From Veillonella seminalis (GTDB lineage Bacteria > Bacillota > Negativicutes > Veillonellales > Veillonellaceae), in assembly GCF_003992065.1 (NCBI RefSeq), contig NZ_RQUZ01000008.1, forward strand, positions 1-64,000: a stretch of 64,000 bases of DNA, in the 5' to 3' direction. Below are positions 47,118-55,915 of the stretch, piece by piece (position 1 is the stretch's first letter; every line of letters starts with the position of its first letter). The notes below the pieces were generated by a model. It was not told where the DNA came from. It ran no database searches and worked only from the letters and a program-made list of their open reading frames with translations. A program made the position numbers and the translations under genes.

Positions 47118-48062
47118 ATGAAACTATTATTTAAATTATTTATTACTCTTATCGTGTTAGGACTTGGTCTGTACTGGTTTGCCGGTTATACGCCAAACGA
47201 AACAGGCTCACAACGAAGCCCTTACACGACTCGAGAACAAACTTTAGAATCAACCGAAGACCAATTGAGCCGTACCGAGCGTATCAATCGTTTGTTCCAC
47301 TTCAAAGAGGCCGTTGAAAAGGCTCTTAATCAACGAGTACCAAGTAATCAGCGCGTGAAAGGAGACGAAATCAGCCAGAATTTAAAAGATGCGTTGGTTG
47401 CTACTGAAGATAAACGGTATTACGAACACGGTGCCATTGATGTATTCGGCATTGGTCGGGCGTTTTATACTAATTTAACCGCCGGCCATACCGTCGAAGG
47501 TGGCAGTACAATTACCCAGCAGTTGGTAAAAAATCTTTTCTTATCATCCAAGCGTATTATGTCGCGCAAAGTAGAAGAAGTGATTTTAGCATATCTGATG
47601 GAATTGTATTATACCAAAGACGAAATTTTGACTATGTATCTTAATACAATATATTACGGTAATAATTATTATGGTATTGAACAAGCGTCTAAAGGCTACT
47701 TCAATACTACACCGGCTAAACTGACCTTAGGTCAGGCAGCTTTAATGGCCGGCATGCCGCAAGCACCGTCCTATTATAATCCGATTACCAATTTTAAAGC
47801 GGCTAAAGAGCGGCAGCGTACGGTACTTACCTTGATGACTCAGCAAGGTATCATTTCCAATCGGGAAGCAGATAAGGCCTATTATGCCAATCTGAATTTA
47901 CAAAAGAACGCCGCTACAGATGATGAACTCAAAGAGACCACCACGCCTAATCATAGCAATACCGGCGACTCTGACAGTTCTAACTCCCAAAATAACTCCG
48001 ATACTCGACCAAGTAAATCGAGCACGAGCCAATCACCAAATAAATTCTCAATTGATGAGTAG
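47118..48062 (+). CDS. Monofunctional GT51 peptidoglycan glycosyltransferase
   Basis: 314 residues: an N-terminal membrane anchor (LFKLFITLIVLGLGLYWFAG), then a glycosyltransferase-51 domain with the catalytic Glu in ATEDKRYYEHGAID, GGSTITQQLVKNLFL, RKVEEVILAYLMELYYTKDEIL and YGNNYYGIEQASKGYF. There is no transpeptidase domain; instead ~45 Ser/Asn/Thr-rich residues end the protein. It polymerises lipid II on the outer face of the inner membrane. The chosen ATG starts the membrane anchor; the ribosome site is weak. Confidence 0.88.
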   Translation: MKLLFKLFITLIVLGLGLYWFAGYTPNETGSQRSPYTTREQTLESTEDQLSRTERINRLFHFKEAVEKALNQRVPSNQRVKGDEISQNLKDALVATEDKRYYEHGAIDVFGIGRAFYTNLTAGHTVEGGSTITQQLVKNLFLSSKRIMSRKVEEVILAYLMELYYTKDEILTMYLNTIYYGNNYYGIEQASKGYFNTTPAKLTLGQAALMAGMPQAPSYYNPITNFKAAKERQRTVLTLMTQQGIISNREADKAYYANLNLQKNAATDDELKETTTPNHSNTGDSDSSNSQNNSDTRPSKSSTSQSPNKFSIDE

Positions 48063-48090
48063 ACCTAATTCCAAAAGCTCATATAACTCA

Positions 48091-48157
48091 AAGGCAACCA
48101 CTGTTGCACCGCTTTCCCAAAAGGAACAGCCTTATACAACAAGTGGTTGCCTTTTTG
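48091..48157 (+). terminator. Terminator after GT51 gene
   Basis: AAGGCAACCACT (48091-48102) pairs with AGTGGTTGCCTT (48142-48153), followed by T-rich sequence. Confidence 0.85.
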
Positions 48158-48176
48158 CTTTTTGAGTAACAGACTA

Positions 48177-48437
48177 TTACATTTGATCAGCCTGTAATTT
48201 AGTACATTTTTTAGCAGCTCTATCATAGGTATAAAGCCCCGAGTGAGTAATATGTGCTTCTTCCAGTATAGTCAAAATTTTGGCTAGGTCAGCCTGCGCA
48301 CAAAGAATACAGAGACCACACATATTATGTAATGCCTCGGGAGTCGGTATCAACTGCAACTTAATACCTTCCGCCAGCAACAATTTCTCTGCCTTATAAG
48401 CAAAGTAATAATTAGTAAATACTATTAAACTTTCCAT
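48177..48437 (-). CDS. DUF3343 protein, putative selenium/sulfur carrier
   Basis: 86 residues, one DUF3343 domain (IVFTNYYFAYKAEKLLLAEG, IPTPEALHNMCGLCILC). The Cys-rich CGLCILC is typical. DUF3343 proteins commonly sit next to yedF and selD, as here, and are thought to take part in selenium handling; direct evidence is limited. It is the last gene of the selD cluster. Confidence 0.85.
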   Translation of the reverse strand: MESLIVFTNYYFAYKAEKLLLAEGIKLQLIPTPEALHNMCGLCILCAQADLAKILTILEEAHITHSGLYTYDRAAKKCTKLQADQM

Positions 48438-48470
48438 AATCGGCCTTTCTCGTATCTGGGCAATGCCCTG

Positions 48471-49220
48471 CTACAAAGTTATCATCGACTCTGTGAGCAT
48501 CGCTTCCGTAATGGCATAAAGATTAGTAATGGAGCCGACAGCTACCTTTTCTTTCAAGCCGTAAAAATCAAGGCAAATGCCACAAGCAGCAATATCGACA
48601 CCGGCTTCAACCAAATTTTGTAAGTTTTCAAGATGTGGCGACTCTTGTGTCACCATTTTAACACCGCTGTTAATAAAATAAATTTTAGCCGGTTTCACAT
48701 CAGATTCCGCCAAGCAGAACATAAACGTTTTCATCAAGGTGCGTCCCAGCGCTTCATTTCCCTCACCTAAATAATCTTTAGTAATTAAAAGAACTTTGCC
48801 GCCGAAGTTTTGATGGGAATCAAGAACTGAAGGATTTTCTTTTCCAATCACTGCAGAGTCTTTGGCCGCCGACGGTGTCGCAACCGTCTCAGTTAATACC
48901 GTTGTATTCTTAGCTCCGGCCGGAACCAAAGTTAAATAATGTGTTTTATCATCAGTCACAACGGTTACCTCACACTGTCTGGACTTACCGAACTTGGTCA
49001 CATTGTCACGACTCACTTCATTATCTACAAGGGTTGTAATAACCGCCCCCGGATGTTCTTCCATAGCCTTTTTGGTAGCAATAACCGGCATCGGACACAA
49101 CGATCCGCACATATCAACTACAACACTTCCCTGTACAAGCCACTCTTTTTTCACATCATTCGGTACTTCTTTCATAGAGCTTGCATCAACTCCATAGACC
49201 GCCTTAATCTCATCGGACAT
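48471..49220 (-). CDS. yedF: Selenium-metabolism protein YedF
   Basis: 249 residues: an N-terminal TusA-like domain (VVDMCGSLCPMPVIATKKAM, with Cys in CGSLCPMP) and a C-terminal DsrE-like domain (KVLLITKDYLGEGNEALG, GICLDFYGLKE). This two-domain type is found beside selD and is annotated as selenium metabolism YedF. Its ATG lies 11 bp inside the end of selD, so translation is coupled. The chemical step is not firmly established. Confidence 0.88.
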   Translation of the reverse strand: MSDEIKAVYGVDASSMKEVPNDVKKEWLVQGSVVVDMCGSLCPMPVIATKKAMEEHPGAVITTLVDNEVSRDNVTKFGKSRQCEVTVVTDDKTHYLTLVPAGAKNTTVLTETVATPSAAKDSAVIGKENPSVLDSHQNFGGKVLLITKDYLGEGNEALGRTLMKTFMFCLAESDVKPAKIYFINSGVKMVTQESPHLENLQNLVEAGVDIAACGICLDFYGLKEKVAVGSITNLYAITEAMLTESMITL

Positions 49221-50244
49221 AAACGTCAAAATCTCCTCTCGCTACGACCTTGCCAATCACACGAGCCGCACTCACCCCTGATTGACGCAAGGATTCAACC
49301 AATTCTTCCGCCTCTGTCGCCGGAATTGCCAACAATAACCCACCCGACGTTTGCGGATCAAAACAAATATCACTCCATACCGGTGCAAGCTCAGCCAAAC
49401 CGGCCACAGCCGTAACAGCTTTACGATTACCGTATGTAGCTGCCGGAACCAGCCCCATCTCGGCGGCTTCTGCCACATGAGGGAACAAAGGCAATTTAGC
49501 CGTATCAATTTCCAAAGATACGCCGCTACTTGCGGCCATTTCTGAACCGTGTCCCATCAAACTAAAGCCGGTAATATCAGTGCACGCATGGATCGTAAAA
49601 TTTTGTGCTACTTCACATGCGATTTTATTAAGGCTACTCATACTCGCCACAGCCGCCTCGGTGCCTGCCGGGAACAATCCCCCCTTTAAAGCGGTACTCA
49701 TAATCCCTGTGCCCAAGGCTTTTGTTAAAACCAGCACATCACCTTCACGAGCTCCGCCATTTTGCCAAACTGCTTTAGGATTTACTTGCCCCGTTACGGC
49801 AAGGCCGAATACAGGCGTTTCGTTTTCAATACTATGACCGCCCAACACGACCACACCGGCCTCTTCAAGTATCTCCATGGCACCTTTAAGGACTTCCGTC
49901 AAAGCGCCGGCTTCTACAAGCGGCACCGGAAATCCCACGATATTAAGTGCCGTCAAAGGCCGACCGCCCATAGCATACACATCACTTAAACTATTGGCTG
50001 CCGCAATACGACCAAACATATAAGGTTCATCTACAACGGGTGTGAAAAAATCAACCGTCTGCACCATGCCGACGTCATCACTTAAAACATATACCCCTGC
50101 ATCTTCCGCACCGCCCATGGCCGTTAAAACATACTCATTCGTAGGAAATTTTACCGACTGAAGCACGGAGTTCAATATATGAGGTCCCAATTTACACGCA
50201 CAACCGCCCTTCGCGGCATACGGCGTCAATTTAATCAACCGCAT
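49210..50244 (-). CDS. selD: Selenophosphate synthase
   Basis: Makes selenophosphate from selenide and ATP. 344 residues. The active-site loop is KGGCACKLGP, with Cys15, Cys17 and Lys18; relatives often have selenocysteine or Cys here. ATP-binding segments include VQTVDFFTPVVDEPY and ALGTGIMSTALKGG. The ATG at 50244 has a close GGAAGG; TTG 5 codons later is a less likely alternative. It overlaps both neighbours (DUF951 upstream, yedF downstream). No selA, selB or selC lies in this window, so the use of the product is unseen. Confidence 0.92.
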   Translation of the reverse strand: MRLIKLTPYAAKGGCACKLGPHILNSVLQSVKFPTNEYVLTAMGGAEDAGVYVLSDDVGMVQTVDFFTPVVDEPYMFGRIAAANSLSDVYAMGGRPLTALNIVGFPVPLVEAGALTEVLKGAMEILEEAGVVVLGGHSIENETPVFGLAVTGQVNPKAVWQNGGAREGDVLVLTKALGTGIMSTALKGGLFPAGTEAAVASMSSLNKIACEVAQNFTIHACTDITGFSLMGHGSEMAASSGVSLEIDTAKLPLFPHVAEAAEMGLVPAATYGNRKAVTAVAGLAELAPVWSDICFDPQTSGGLLLAIPATEAEELVESLRQSGVSAARVIGKVVARGDFDVYVR

Positions 50245-50536
50245 CACCTTCCTGTACTTTGTCCGAGGAATTAACATCAACGTTAGACTCCGCAGAAACC
50301 TTTACCGTTTCTGCTTTTCTTGCCGCTTCGGCCGCTTCCGCTTCAGCCGAACGCAACACAATCTTTTTAACAGCCTTCTCAAATTTAGGCCGGGACAGCA
50401 TCACTTGATGTCCACAACCTTGACAAACAATCGTGAAATCCGTGCCGATGCGCTTAACCTCCCATTCAGCACTTCCGCAAGGATGAGACTTTTTCATTTT
50501 TACCACATCACCTACATAATATCGTACAAATGCCAT
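50231..50536 (-). CDS. DUF951 family protein
   Basis: 101 residues. The first ~62 match DUF951 (YYVGDVVKMKKSHPCGSAEW, FTIVCQGCGHQVMLSR), a small zinc-ribbon-like protein common in Firmicutes. The C-terminal ~38 residues are an acidic low-complexity tail. AAGGGG lies 7 bases before the ATG. It overlaps selD by 14 bp and opens the selenium cluster, but DUF951 is usually found near other genes, so a role in selenium use is unproven. Confidence 0.82.
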   Translation of the reverse strand: MAFVRYYVGDVVKMKKSHPCGSAEWEVKRIGTDFTIVCQGCGHQVMLSRPKFEKAVKKIVLRSAEAEAAEAARKAETVKVSAESNVDVNSSDKVQEGDAVD

Positions 50537-50942
50537 TGCATATCCCCTTCTTCGATTCACAATTAATAAATTCAAAATGTGTTTCTTGCTTTTAATAATG
50601 CTCGCTAATTGAACCTTAATTATTTTCTATTATATACCATTTAACTCTGTATGCCGAACACATTATATGCAATACACCATAGTATTCGTAATATAAACCA
50701 ATCAGAACATACCCAAACAAAGTCATTTTCCCTATAAAATGCCGAGACATGTATAAACTTTAATTCCTACTAAAATATAGGAATTCTCATTTTAAAACTT
50801 GAATCAGTGACATTCATTCTCAATCGTAACATTATGACCACCATGGTCACTTCTGAACTCCTATACTCCAAAAAGTCAATAAATACGCCTATTGATAAGC
50901 ATTATCAAATAAAACTTTTTTATTTTTTTCGAATTTCAAGGC
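50537..50942. promoter_or_regulatory. Divergent region selD cluster / rubrerythrin
   Basis: About 400 bp, AT-rich. A perfect inverted repeat TTGATAA-GCA-TTATCAA at 50892-50908 resembles a Fur/PerR-type site. No gene is seen. Confidence 0.45.
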
Positions 50943-50988
50943 TTGATTTTCTCAATTTCATGGGCTATAATGTAATCAACAATGATTA
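50943..50988 (+). promoter_or_regulatory. Rubrerythrin promoter and candidate redox/metal operator
   Basis: TTGATT (50943-50948), a 17-bp spacer, TATAAT (50966-50971), then an inverted repeat TAATCA-ACAA-TGATTA (50973-50988) over the likely start of transcription. This is the position expected of a PerR- or Fur-like repressor site. Confidence 0.6.
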
Positions 50989-51110
50989 TTTATTAGTTTA
51001 AATTGTTGTGAAGTATAAGTGTATTTCAAAGCTATTGTAATTTTTTACTTTATTATGTAAGTACATTATGTATTGTGTCTAAGTTGTCACAACAAAAAGG
51101 AGAGATTAAC

Positions 51111-51659
51111 ATGTCAGAATTAAAAGGTACAAAAACTGAACAAAACTTACAGGCCGCTTTTGCCGGTGAATCTCAAGCCAATCGTAAATATACATATTAC
51201 GCTTCTGCAGCTCGCAAAGCCGGTTTAAACAAAATTGCCGATTTCTTTGAAGAAACTGCTGTAAACGAAAGTGCTCATGCTAAAGTTTGGTTCAAATTGT
51301 TACATGGTGGCGATGTTAGTGCTGATGCTGCTGTAAACTTAAAAGATGCAGCTGCCGGTGAAAACTACGAACACACTGAAATGTACCCTGAATTTGCTAA
51401 AGTAGCAAAAGAAGAAGGTTTTGCTAAAATCGCATTCCTTTTTGAACAAGTTGGTAAAATCGAAGCTCGCCATGAAGAACGTTATCTTGAACTTTTAAGC
51501 TATGTAAACGGCGGTAAAGTATTCAAACGCGAAGAACCGGTTGCTTGGATTTGCGCTAACTGCGGTTACATCCATGTTGGTACTGAAGCTCCTCAGGTTT
51601 GCCCTGTATGTGCTCATCCACAGGCTTTCTTCTCCCAACACAGCGAAACTCTTTTATAA
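51111..51659 (+). CDS. Rubrerythrin
   Basis: Peroxide-reducing di-iron protein that protects anaerobes from oxidative stress. 182 residues: an N-terminal four-helix ferritin-like domain (NLQAAFAGESQANRKYTYYA, EETAVNESAHAKVW, KIEARHEERY supplying Glu/His ligands) and a C-terminal rubredoxin-like domain with CANCGYIH and CPVCAHP. AAGGAGAG precedes the ATG at 51111. The 5' leader is about 130 nt and the 3' region is also long. Stands alone. Confidence 0.95.
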   Translation: MSELKGTKTEQNLQAAFAGESQANRKYTYYASAARKAGLNKIADFFEETAVNESAHAKVWFKLLHGGDVSADAAVNLKDAAAGENYEHTEMYPEFAKVAKEEGFAKIAFLFEQVGKIEARHEERYLELLSYVNGGKVFKREEPVAWICANCGYIHVGTEAPQVCPVCAHPQAFFSQHSETLL

Positions 51660-51886
51660 TTTGATGTAAGTAACAATTTAGAATATACTCAAGTGAGCAA
51701 ATTTTAAAGTAAGCAAGTGTTATTTATATTTATAACAAGTGTTGTCTAAGGAAATAAGTTTTTCTCTCACTATATGTATGTAAAGTTCAAAATGTTGCTA
51801 ACGCCAAGTGGCGTAACATAATTTAAGAAACCAAGTGGTTTCAATCAAAAGAAAAAAGCTCCTTTCGGAGCTTTTTTCTTTTTGAA
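51660..51886 (+). terminator. Rubrerythrin 3' region with hairpins and terminator
   Basis: Five CAAGTG words (51690, 51714, 51736, 51805, 51832) occur; the last two form loops of hairpins ACGCC-AAGT-GGCGT and GAAACC-AAGT-GGTTTC. A strong terminator follows (AAAAAAGCTCC / GGAGCTTTTTT, 51852-51877). It may be a 3'-UTR-derived structured RNA. Confidence 0.6.
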
Positions 51887-51941
51887 TTTTAGCTATCTAT
51901 TACGTTATAAAACAAAGCAGATACACCTAAATATATAAAAT

Positions 51942-51963
51942 AGCGGCGTCATAAGGCGCCGCT
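51942..51963 (-). terminator. Terminator after modC
   Basis: AGCGGCG (51942-51948) and CGCCGCT (51957-51963) pair; T-rich on the minus strand. Confidence 0.75.
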
Positions 51964-51980
51964 TTATAAATCCTATATAA

Positions 51981-52604
51981 TTATGTATGCAACATGCCAT
52001 CCTTAAACTGCCAACGACTATCGCCTACAGCATTCGCTTCCGATTCATTATGAGTAACCCACAAACAAGGGATACGCCATTCCTTAATAATAGCTACAAT
52101 ATCATTCTGTACCTGTTCGCGCAATGTCCAATCTAAAGCCGATAAGGGCTCATCTAAGAGCAATATGCACGGTTTAGCATATAAAGCTCTCCCCAAGGCC
52201 ACACGCTGTTGCTCACCGCCGGATAATTTGCCGGCTTTCGTATTAGTATATTGTTCTAAATGGAGCCGTTCCAAAATTCGACTCAATAACTCTTCATCAC
52301 CACGTTTACTATACGTGATATTATGAACCACGTTCATATGAGAGAATACCACATTCCCCTGTGGCATATACCCCACTTCACGACCCTGCGGTTTTACAAA
52401 TATATTTTTCTCTTTATGAAACCAATAGATTCCATCATGGCGAATAAAACCGTCTTTTGGCTTGATGAGTCCGGCCAAACTTTTTAGCAAAGTAGACTTG
52501 CCATTCCCGGAAGCCCCTGTTAGGGCTGTAATTCCTTCATTTAACGCACCCTTGCCCTGTACCAGAATGGTAGGACGTTGTACTTTAATATCAAATTCTA
52601 TCAT
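51981..52604 (-). CDS. modC: Molybdate ABC transporter ATPase
   Basis: 207 residues. Walker A GASGNGKST, signature KLSGGEQQRVALGRAL, Walker B ILLLDEPLSALD and the switch His in WVTHNESEA are all present. It lacks the C-terminal MOP/TOBE domain of long ModC proteins. GGAG lies 5 bases before ATG 52604, right after modB. It powers the ModAB importer. Confidence 0.9.
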   Translation of the reverse strand: MIEFDIKVQRPTILVQGKGALNEGITALTGASGNGKSTLLKSLAGLIKPKDGFIRHDGIYWFHKEKNIFVKPQGREVGYMPQGNVVFSHMNVVHNITYSKRGDEELLSRILERLHLEQYTNTKAGKLSGGEQQRVALGRALYAKPCILLLDEPLSALDWTLREQVQNDIVAIIKEWRIPCLWVTHNESEANAVGDSRWQFKDGMLHT

Positions 52605-52612
52605 ACTGTCTC

Positions 52613-53281
52613 CTACCGTTCTTCCCGATACTGGAATAAAGATCCCTTGGTAATAAAATGAACCGTCCATAATAGCCCCAACGTAAGGGCACATATATAG
52701 AGAACCAAGGTAAAGGCCCCTTCATAATCACCGAATTCGACCAAGGAATAAATCGCAAGCGGCATAGTACGAGTTACACCCGGAATGTTACCGGCAATCA
52801 GAATAGTGGCACCAAATTCGCCTAAAGCACGACTAAAGGCTAAGATACTGCCTGTTAAAATACCTTTCCACGCAAGCGGTATAGAAATCGTAAAGAAGAT
52901 ACGAAGCTCCGATGCCCCTAACGTACGTGCCACATCCTCAACCGACGGATCAATGGATCCCAATGCGGAACGCACAGTCTGATAAAACAAAGGAAAACCG
53001 ATAATCGAAGATGCCAGCACCGCTCCGGCTTTAGCAAAAACAACCTGCCAGCCATTAGCATCGAGCCAAGCGCCAAAACTATTACCGGGAGTAAATATAA
53101 CAAGTAACATAAAGCCCACTACTACCGGCGGCAATACAAGCGGCAAAGTAACGACGGAGTCAATCAATGCCTTACCGGGAAACGAATAACGTTTTAAAAT
53201 ATAACAAAGCAACAATCCTACTACCATTATATTAAACAGTGCTATACAAGCTACTTCCAGTGATAGCCATAATGGAGTCAT
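52613..53281 (-). CDS. modB: Molybdate ABC transporter permease
   Basis: 222 residues with five or six spans. The family start TPLWLSLEVACIALF and the EAA-like loop ARTLGASELRIFFTISIPLAW, then ILAFSRALGEFGATILIAGNIPG, are typical ModB. The ATG at 53281 is preferred over an upstream TTG. It lies between modA (about 100 bp upstream) and modC (8 bp downstream). Confidence 0.93.
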   Translation of the reverse strand: MTPLWLSLEVACIALFNIMVVGLLLCYILKRYSFPGKALIDSVVTLPLVLPPVVVGFMLLVIFTPGNSFGAWLDANGWQVVFAKAGAVLASSIIGFPLFYQTVRSALGSIDPSVEDVARTLGASELRIFFTISIPLAWKGILTGSILAFSRALGEFGATILIAGNIPGVTRTMPLAIYSLVEFGDYEGAFTLVLYICALTLGLLWTVHFITKGSLFQYREER

Positions 53282-53382
53282 ACGCCACAACCTTTCAAAA
53301 GAACCCTATAATCTGCAACAGGCGGTTCACACCTGAACCGCCTATGCATTCTTATATACTCTGTCAATGACTGTTCGTCATT

Positions 53383-54186
53383 TTATTTTGCGCTGTTAGC
53401 TACACTGGTGAAACCGTATTTTTGTAAAATTTGCTGAGCCTCGTTGCTCGTTAAGTATTCATAGAATTGCTGTGCCAATTCATTGTCGTACTTAGTTACA
53501 ATACCGATAGGATAACGGATTGGAGCATGGCTGTCATTTGGAGCAACCGCCGCCACTTCTACACGATCTTTTAAATCCATTGCATCTGTCTTATATACAA
53601 AACCTGCATCAGCAGAACCTTCGGCTACATAAGCACCTACGGCTTTAACATCTTTAGCGTAAACGATTTTGCTTTCTACCTGATCCCAGAGGTTCAATTT
53701 AGTCAAAGTCTGTTTAGCATATTTACCGGCCGGAACTGTTTCAACCGTGCCGATGGCTAAACGGTTAACGCTAGGTAATTGGTCAATAGTAATTTTTTCT
53801 TTACCCTTAGGTACGATTAATACCAAAGAGTTTTCTACCAATGGTTTTACTTTAGTAACTAAGTTCTTTTCTTTCAATTGGTTCATATTTTTTTCGTCAG
53901 CGGAAATGAAAATGCTGGCCGGAGCGCCGGTTTCAATTTGCTGACGTAATGTGCCGGAGCCGCCGAAATTAAGGGTAATCTGTGTCGGATCCAAGTGACG
54001 CGACTTCACAAAATTATCCTTCAATTCATTAGCCGCCGCTTGCAAGCTGGCCGCCGCCGACACCGTAATTGTTTGCGATTTCGTTGCCTGATCATCCTTT
54101 TTATCCGACTGAGTCCCACCACAGCCGGCTACAACCAAAGCCATAGCACTTAATGCAACTAACAACAACTTTTTGTACCGTTTCAT
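53383..54186 (-). CDS. modA: Molybdate-binding lipoprotein
   Basis: 267 residues. The signal peptide ends in a lipobox (LVVAGC), so it is a lipoprotein on the periplasmic side. Mature domain: ITVSAAASLQAAANELKDNF, FGGSGTLRQQIETGAPASIF and VGAYVAEGSADAGFVY are the ModA ligand-binding segments. GGAGG precedes ATG 54186. First gene of modABC; molybdenum would serve formate or nitrate enzymes elsewhere in the genome. Confidence 0.93.
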   Translation of the reverse strand: MKRYKKLLLVALSAMALVVAGCGGTQSDKKDDQATKSQTITVSAAASLQAAANELKDNFVKSRHLDPTQITLNFGGSGTLRQQIETGAPASIFISADEKNMNQLKEKNLVTKVKPLVENSLVLIVPKGKEKITIDQLPSVNRLAIGTVETVPAGKYAKQTLTKLNLWDQVESKIVYAKDVKAVGAYVAEGSADAGFVYKTDAMDLKDRVEVAAVAPNDSHAPIRYPIGIVTKYDNELAQQFYEYLTSNEAQQILQKYGFTSVANSAK

Positions 54187-54518
54187 ATACATTGCCTCCT
54201 TTTTCCCGTCCCATTCGGGCTTTAACATTACGTTTACAAAGCTACATTACAGAGTATATATCCGTTACATCATCATTTGAGCGACTATTTGTCAACTCAT
54301 TATATTCTTATTATGACATAAATATTATTAAATTCAAAGGTTTTAATTCCCTATTTTTTAGCGGTATTTAAAACAAGAACTTAATCACTTTCTTATATAG
54401 CTGCAAGAATCAAACCTACTCACCAATTTATTAGTAAAACCGCGGCCTTTTAAAGGTTGTTTTTTTATACACAATTGGGTATAGTATAGATAGATTTACA
54501 CTAAAGGAGGACATCGCC
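54187..54518. promoter_or_regulatory. Divergent region modA / AEC transporter
   Basis: About 330 bp, AT-rich, holding promoters for both genes. No Moco riboswitch or clear ModE site is seen. A short CCTTT-TAAAGG palindrome followed by T8 lies near 54449-54467. Confidence 0.4.
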
Positions 54519-55496
54519 GTGGGATTATTTCTACATATTTTCTGGACAAGTGTCGTACCTATTTTGGCCTTAGTCGCCGTAGGTTTTATATTAGATAAAA
54601 AATTTAATCTGGATTTGCGCTCATTAAGTAAGTTAAACTTCTTTATCTTACTGCCGGCGTATGTATTTCGGTCTCTATATACAGCTCACCTGACACTCGA
54701 AAGTGTAGGCATCTCCGTCTGTGCCTTTATTATTCTGTTCTCTAACAGTTACATGGCCTTGGGCGTTTCCAAGTTTATGGGTTACGATCGCAAAAAGGCG
54801 CAGATTGTACGTAACGCTACCATGTTCAATAACGGCGGTAACATCGGTATCGCTATTGCCACTTTCGTCTTTTCCAACGAACCGTATATCGTAAACGGGC
54901 AAACACCGTATTTAGATGCGGCCATCGTCGGCGTAATCGCCACATTTATTATTCAAACAATCTTCTGTAATACCCTGGGCTTTTATCAAGCCGGCTCCGG
55001 TTTGCTCACACGCCATGATGCCCTCAAATTAGTATTTCATATGCCGGTGCTGTATGCAGCTCCGTTAGCACTGTTAGCTCGACTCATTCCGTATGATTTA
55101 ACCTCGTTAGTACTCTGGTCGCCACTCAATATTTTCGCCAATGCCTTCGTAGGTATGGCCATGATTACCTTGGGCGTCCAAATGAGCCGTACCCCTTATA
55201 ATTTTTTCAAAAAAGACGTTATCGTCACTACGTCACTCCGACTTATCGGCGGTCCGCTCTTAGCCAGCTTTGTAATGCTCCTTTATATCGTATTTTATGA
55301 ACCGGTAAATCCTATTTCCGCGCAAGCCGTTATTATTACCTATAGTGTACCGTCGGCAGTCAATACGGCCCTGATTGCCTTTGAAATGAAGAACAACCCG
55401 GAATTTGCTACCCAGATTGTTATGTCCACTACCATTCTATCGGCCGTCACCATGCCGTTGGCCATACTCTTTGCATACTACATGTTCCCGGTATAA
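54519..55496 (+). CDS. AEC-family transporter (malate permease-like)
   Basis: 325 residues, 8-10 predicted spans in two repeats. Typical segments are FILLPAYVFRSLYTA, RNATMFNNGGNIGIAIATF and GMAMITLGVQMSR, with the end VPSAVNTALIAFEMKNN. The start is GTG at 54519, placed 6-7 bases after AAAGGAGG. Relatives carry malate, malonate or auxin-like acids; in a lactate/dicarboxylate user malate is plausible but inferred. Confidence 0.85.
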   Translation: MGLFLHIFWTSVVPILALVAVGFILDKKFNLDLRSLSKLNFFILLPAYVFRSLYTAHLTLESVGISVCAFIILFSNSYMALGVSKFMGYDRKKAQIVRNATMFNNGGNIGIAIATFVFSNEPYIVNGQTPYLDAAIVGVIATFIIQTIFCNTLGFYQAGSGLLTRHDALKLVFHMPVLYAAPLALLARLIPYDLTSLVLWSPLNIFANAFVGMAMITLGVQMSRTPYNFFKKDVIVTTSLRLIGGPLLASFVMLLYIVFYEPVNPISAQAVIITYSVPSAVNTALIAFEMKNNPEFATQIVMSTTILSAVTMPLAILFAYYMFPV

Positions 55497-55596
55497 ACAA
55501 TTGGCAATTAAAGGCTTCGTATCTTAGCCGCTGAATATGCTTAGGAATACAATATTTTACATGAATATATTTTAACTAAATATGTATATCAAAAAT

Positions 55597-55629
55597 AAAG
55601 CACTATCAGTTTCGACTGATGGTGCTTTT
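55597..55629 (+). terminator. Terminator after AEC transporter
   Basis: AAAGCACTATCAGT pairs with ACTGATGGTGCTTTT around a short loop, with one wobble, then T-rich sequence. Confidence 0.85.
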
Positions 55630-55694
55630 CTTTTATTTTCAGCATTATTACAGATTATCATAGTTAACATGTCAATCTTCCATCCACATTCAGC

Positions 55695-55874
55695 AGAATT
55701 TTTATGAATCATTATTACATTTTTATGCATACAAGTTTATAATGTCAATTACAGAATTTTTATTCAAACATTGCGTATATTTACTTTATCAAACGTTAAT
55801 GATTAAGTCACAATCATTTGATAATTCTTTTATTAATATACGACAGACAAAGTTAACAACCGAATTTTTATTCA
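55695..55874 (+). promoter_or_regulatory. Three ARG-box-like operators upstream of argC
   Basis: AGAATTTTTATGAA (55695-55708), AGAATTTTTATTCA (55753-55766) and CGAATTTTTATTCA (55861-55874) fit the ArgR/AhrC consensus TGAAT-WWWW-ATTCA. The last lies about 40 bp before argC, where repression by arginine would act. Confidence 0.65.
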
Positions 55875-55915
55875 CATTATAGAAGTATTAAATCATACCG
55901 AAAGGAGCCATTCAT

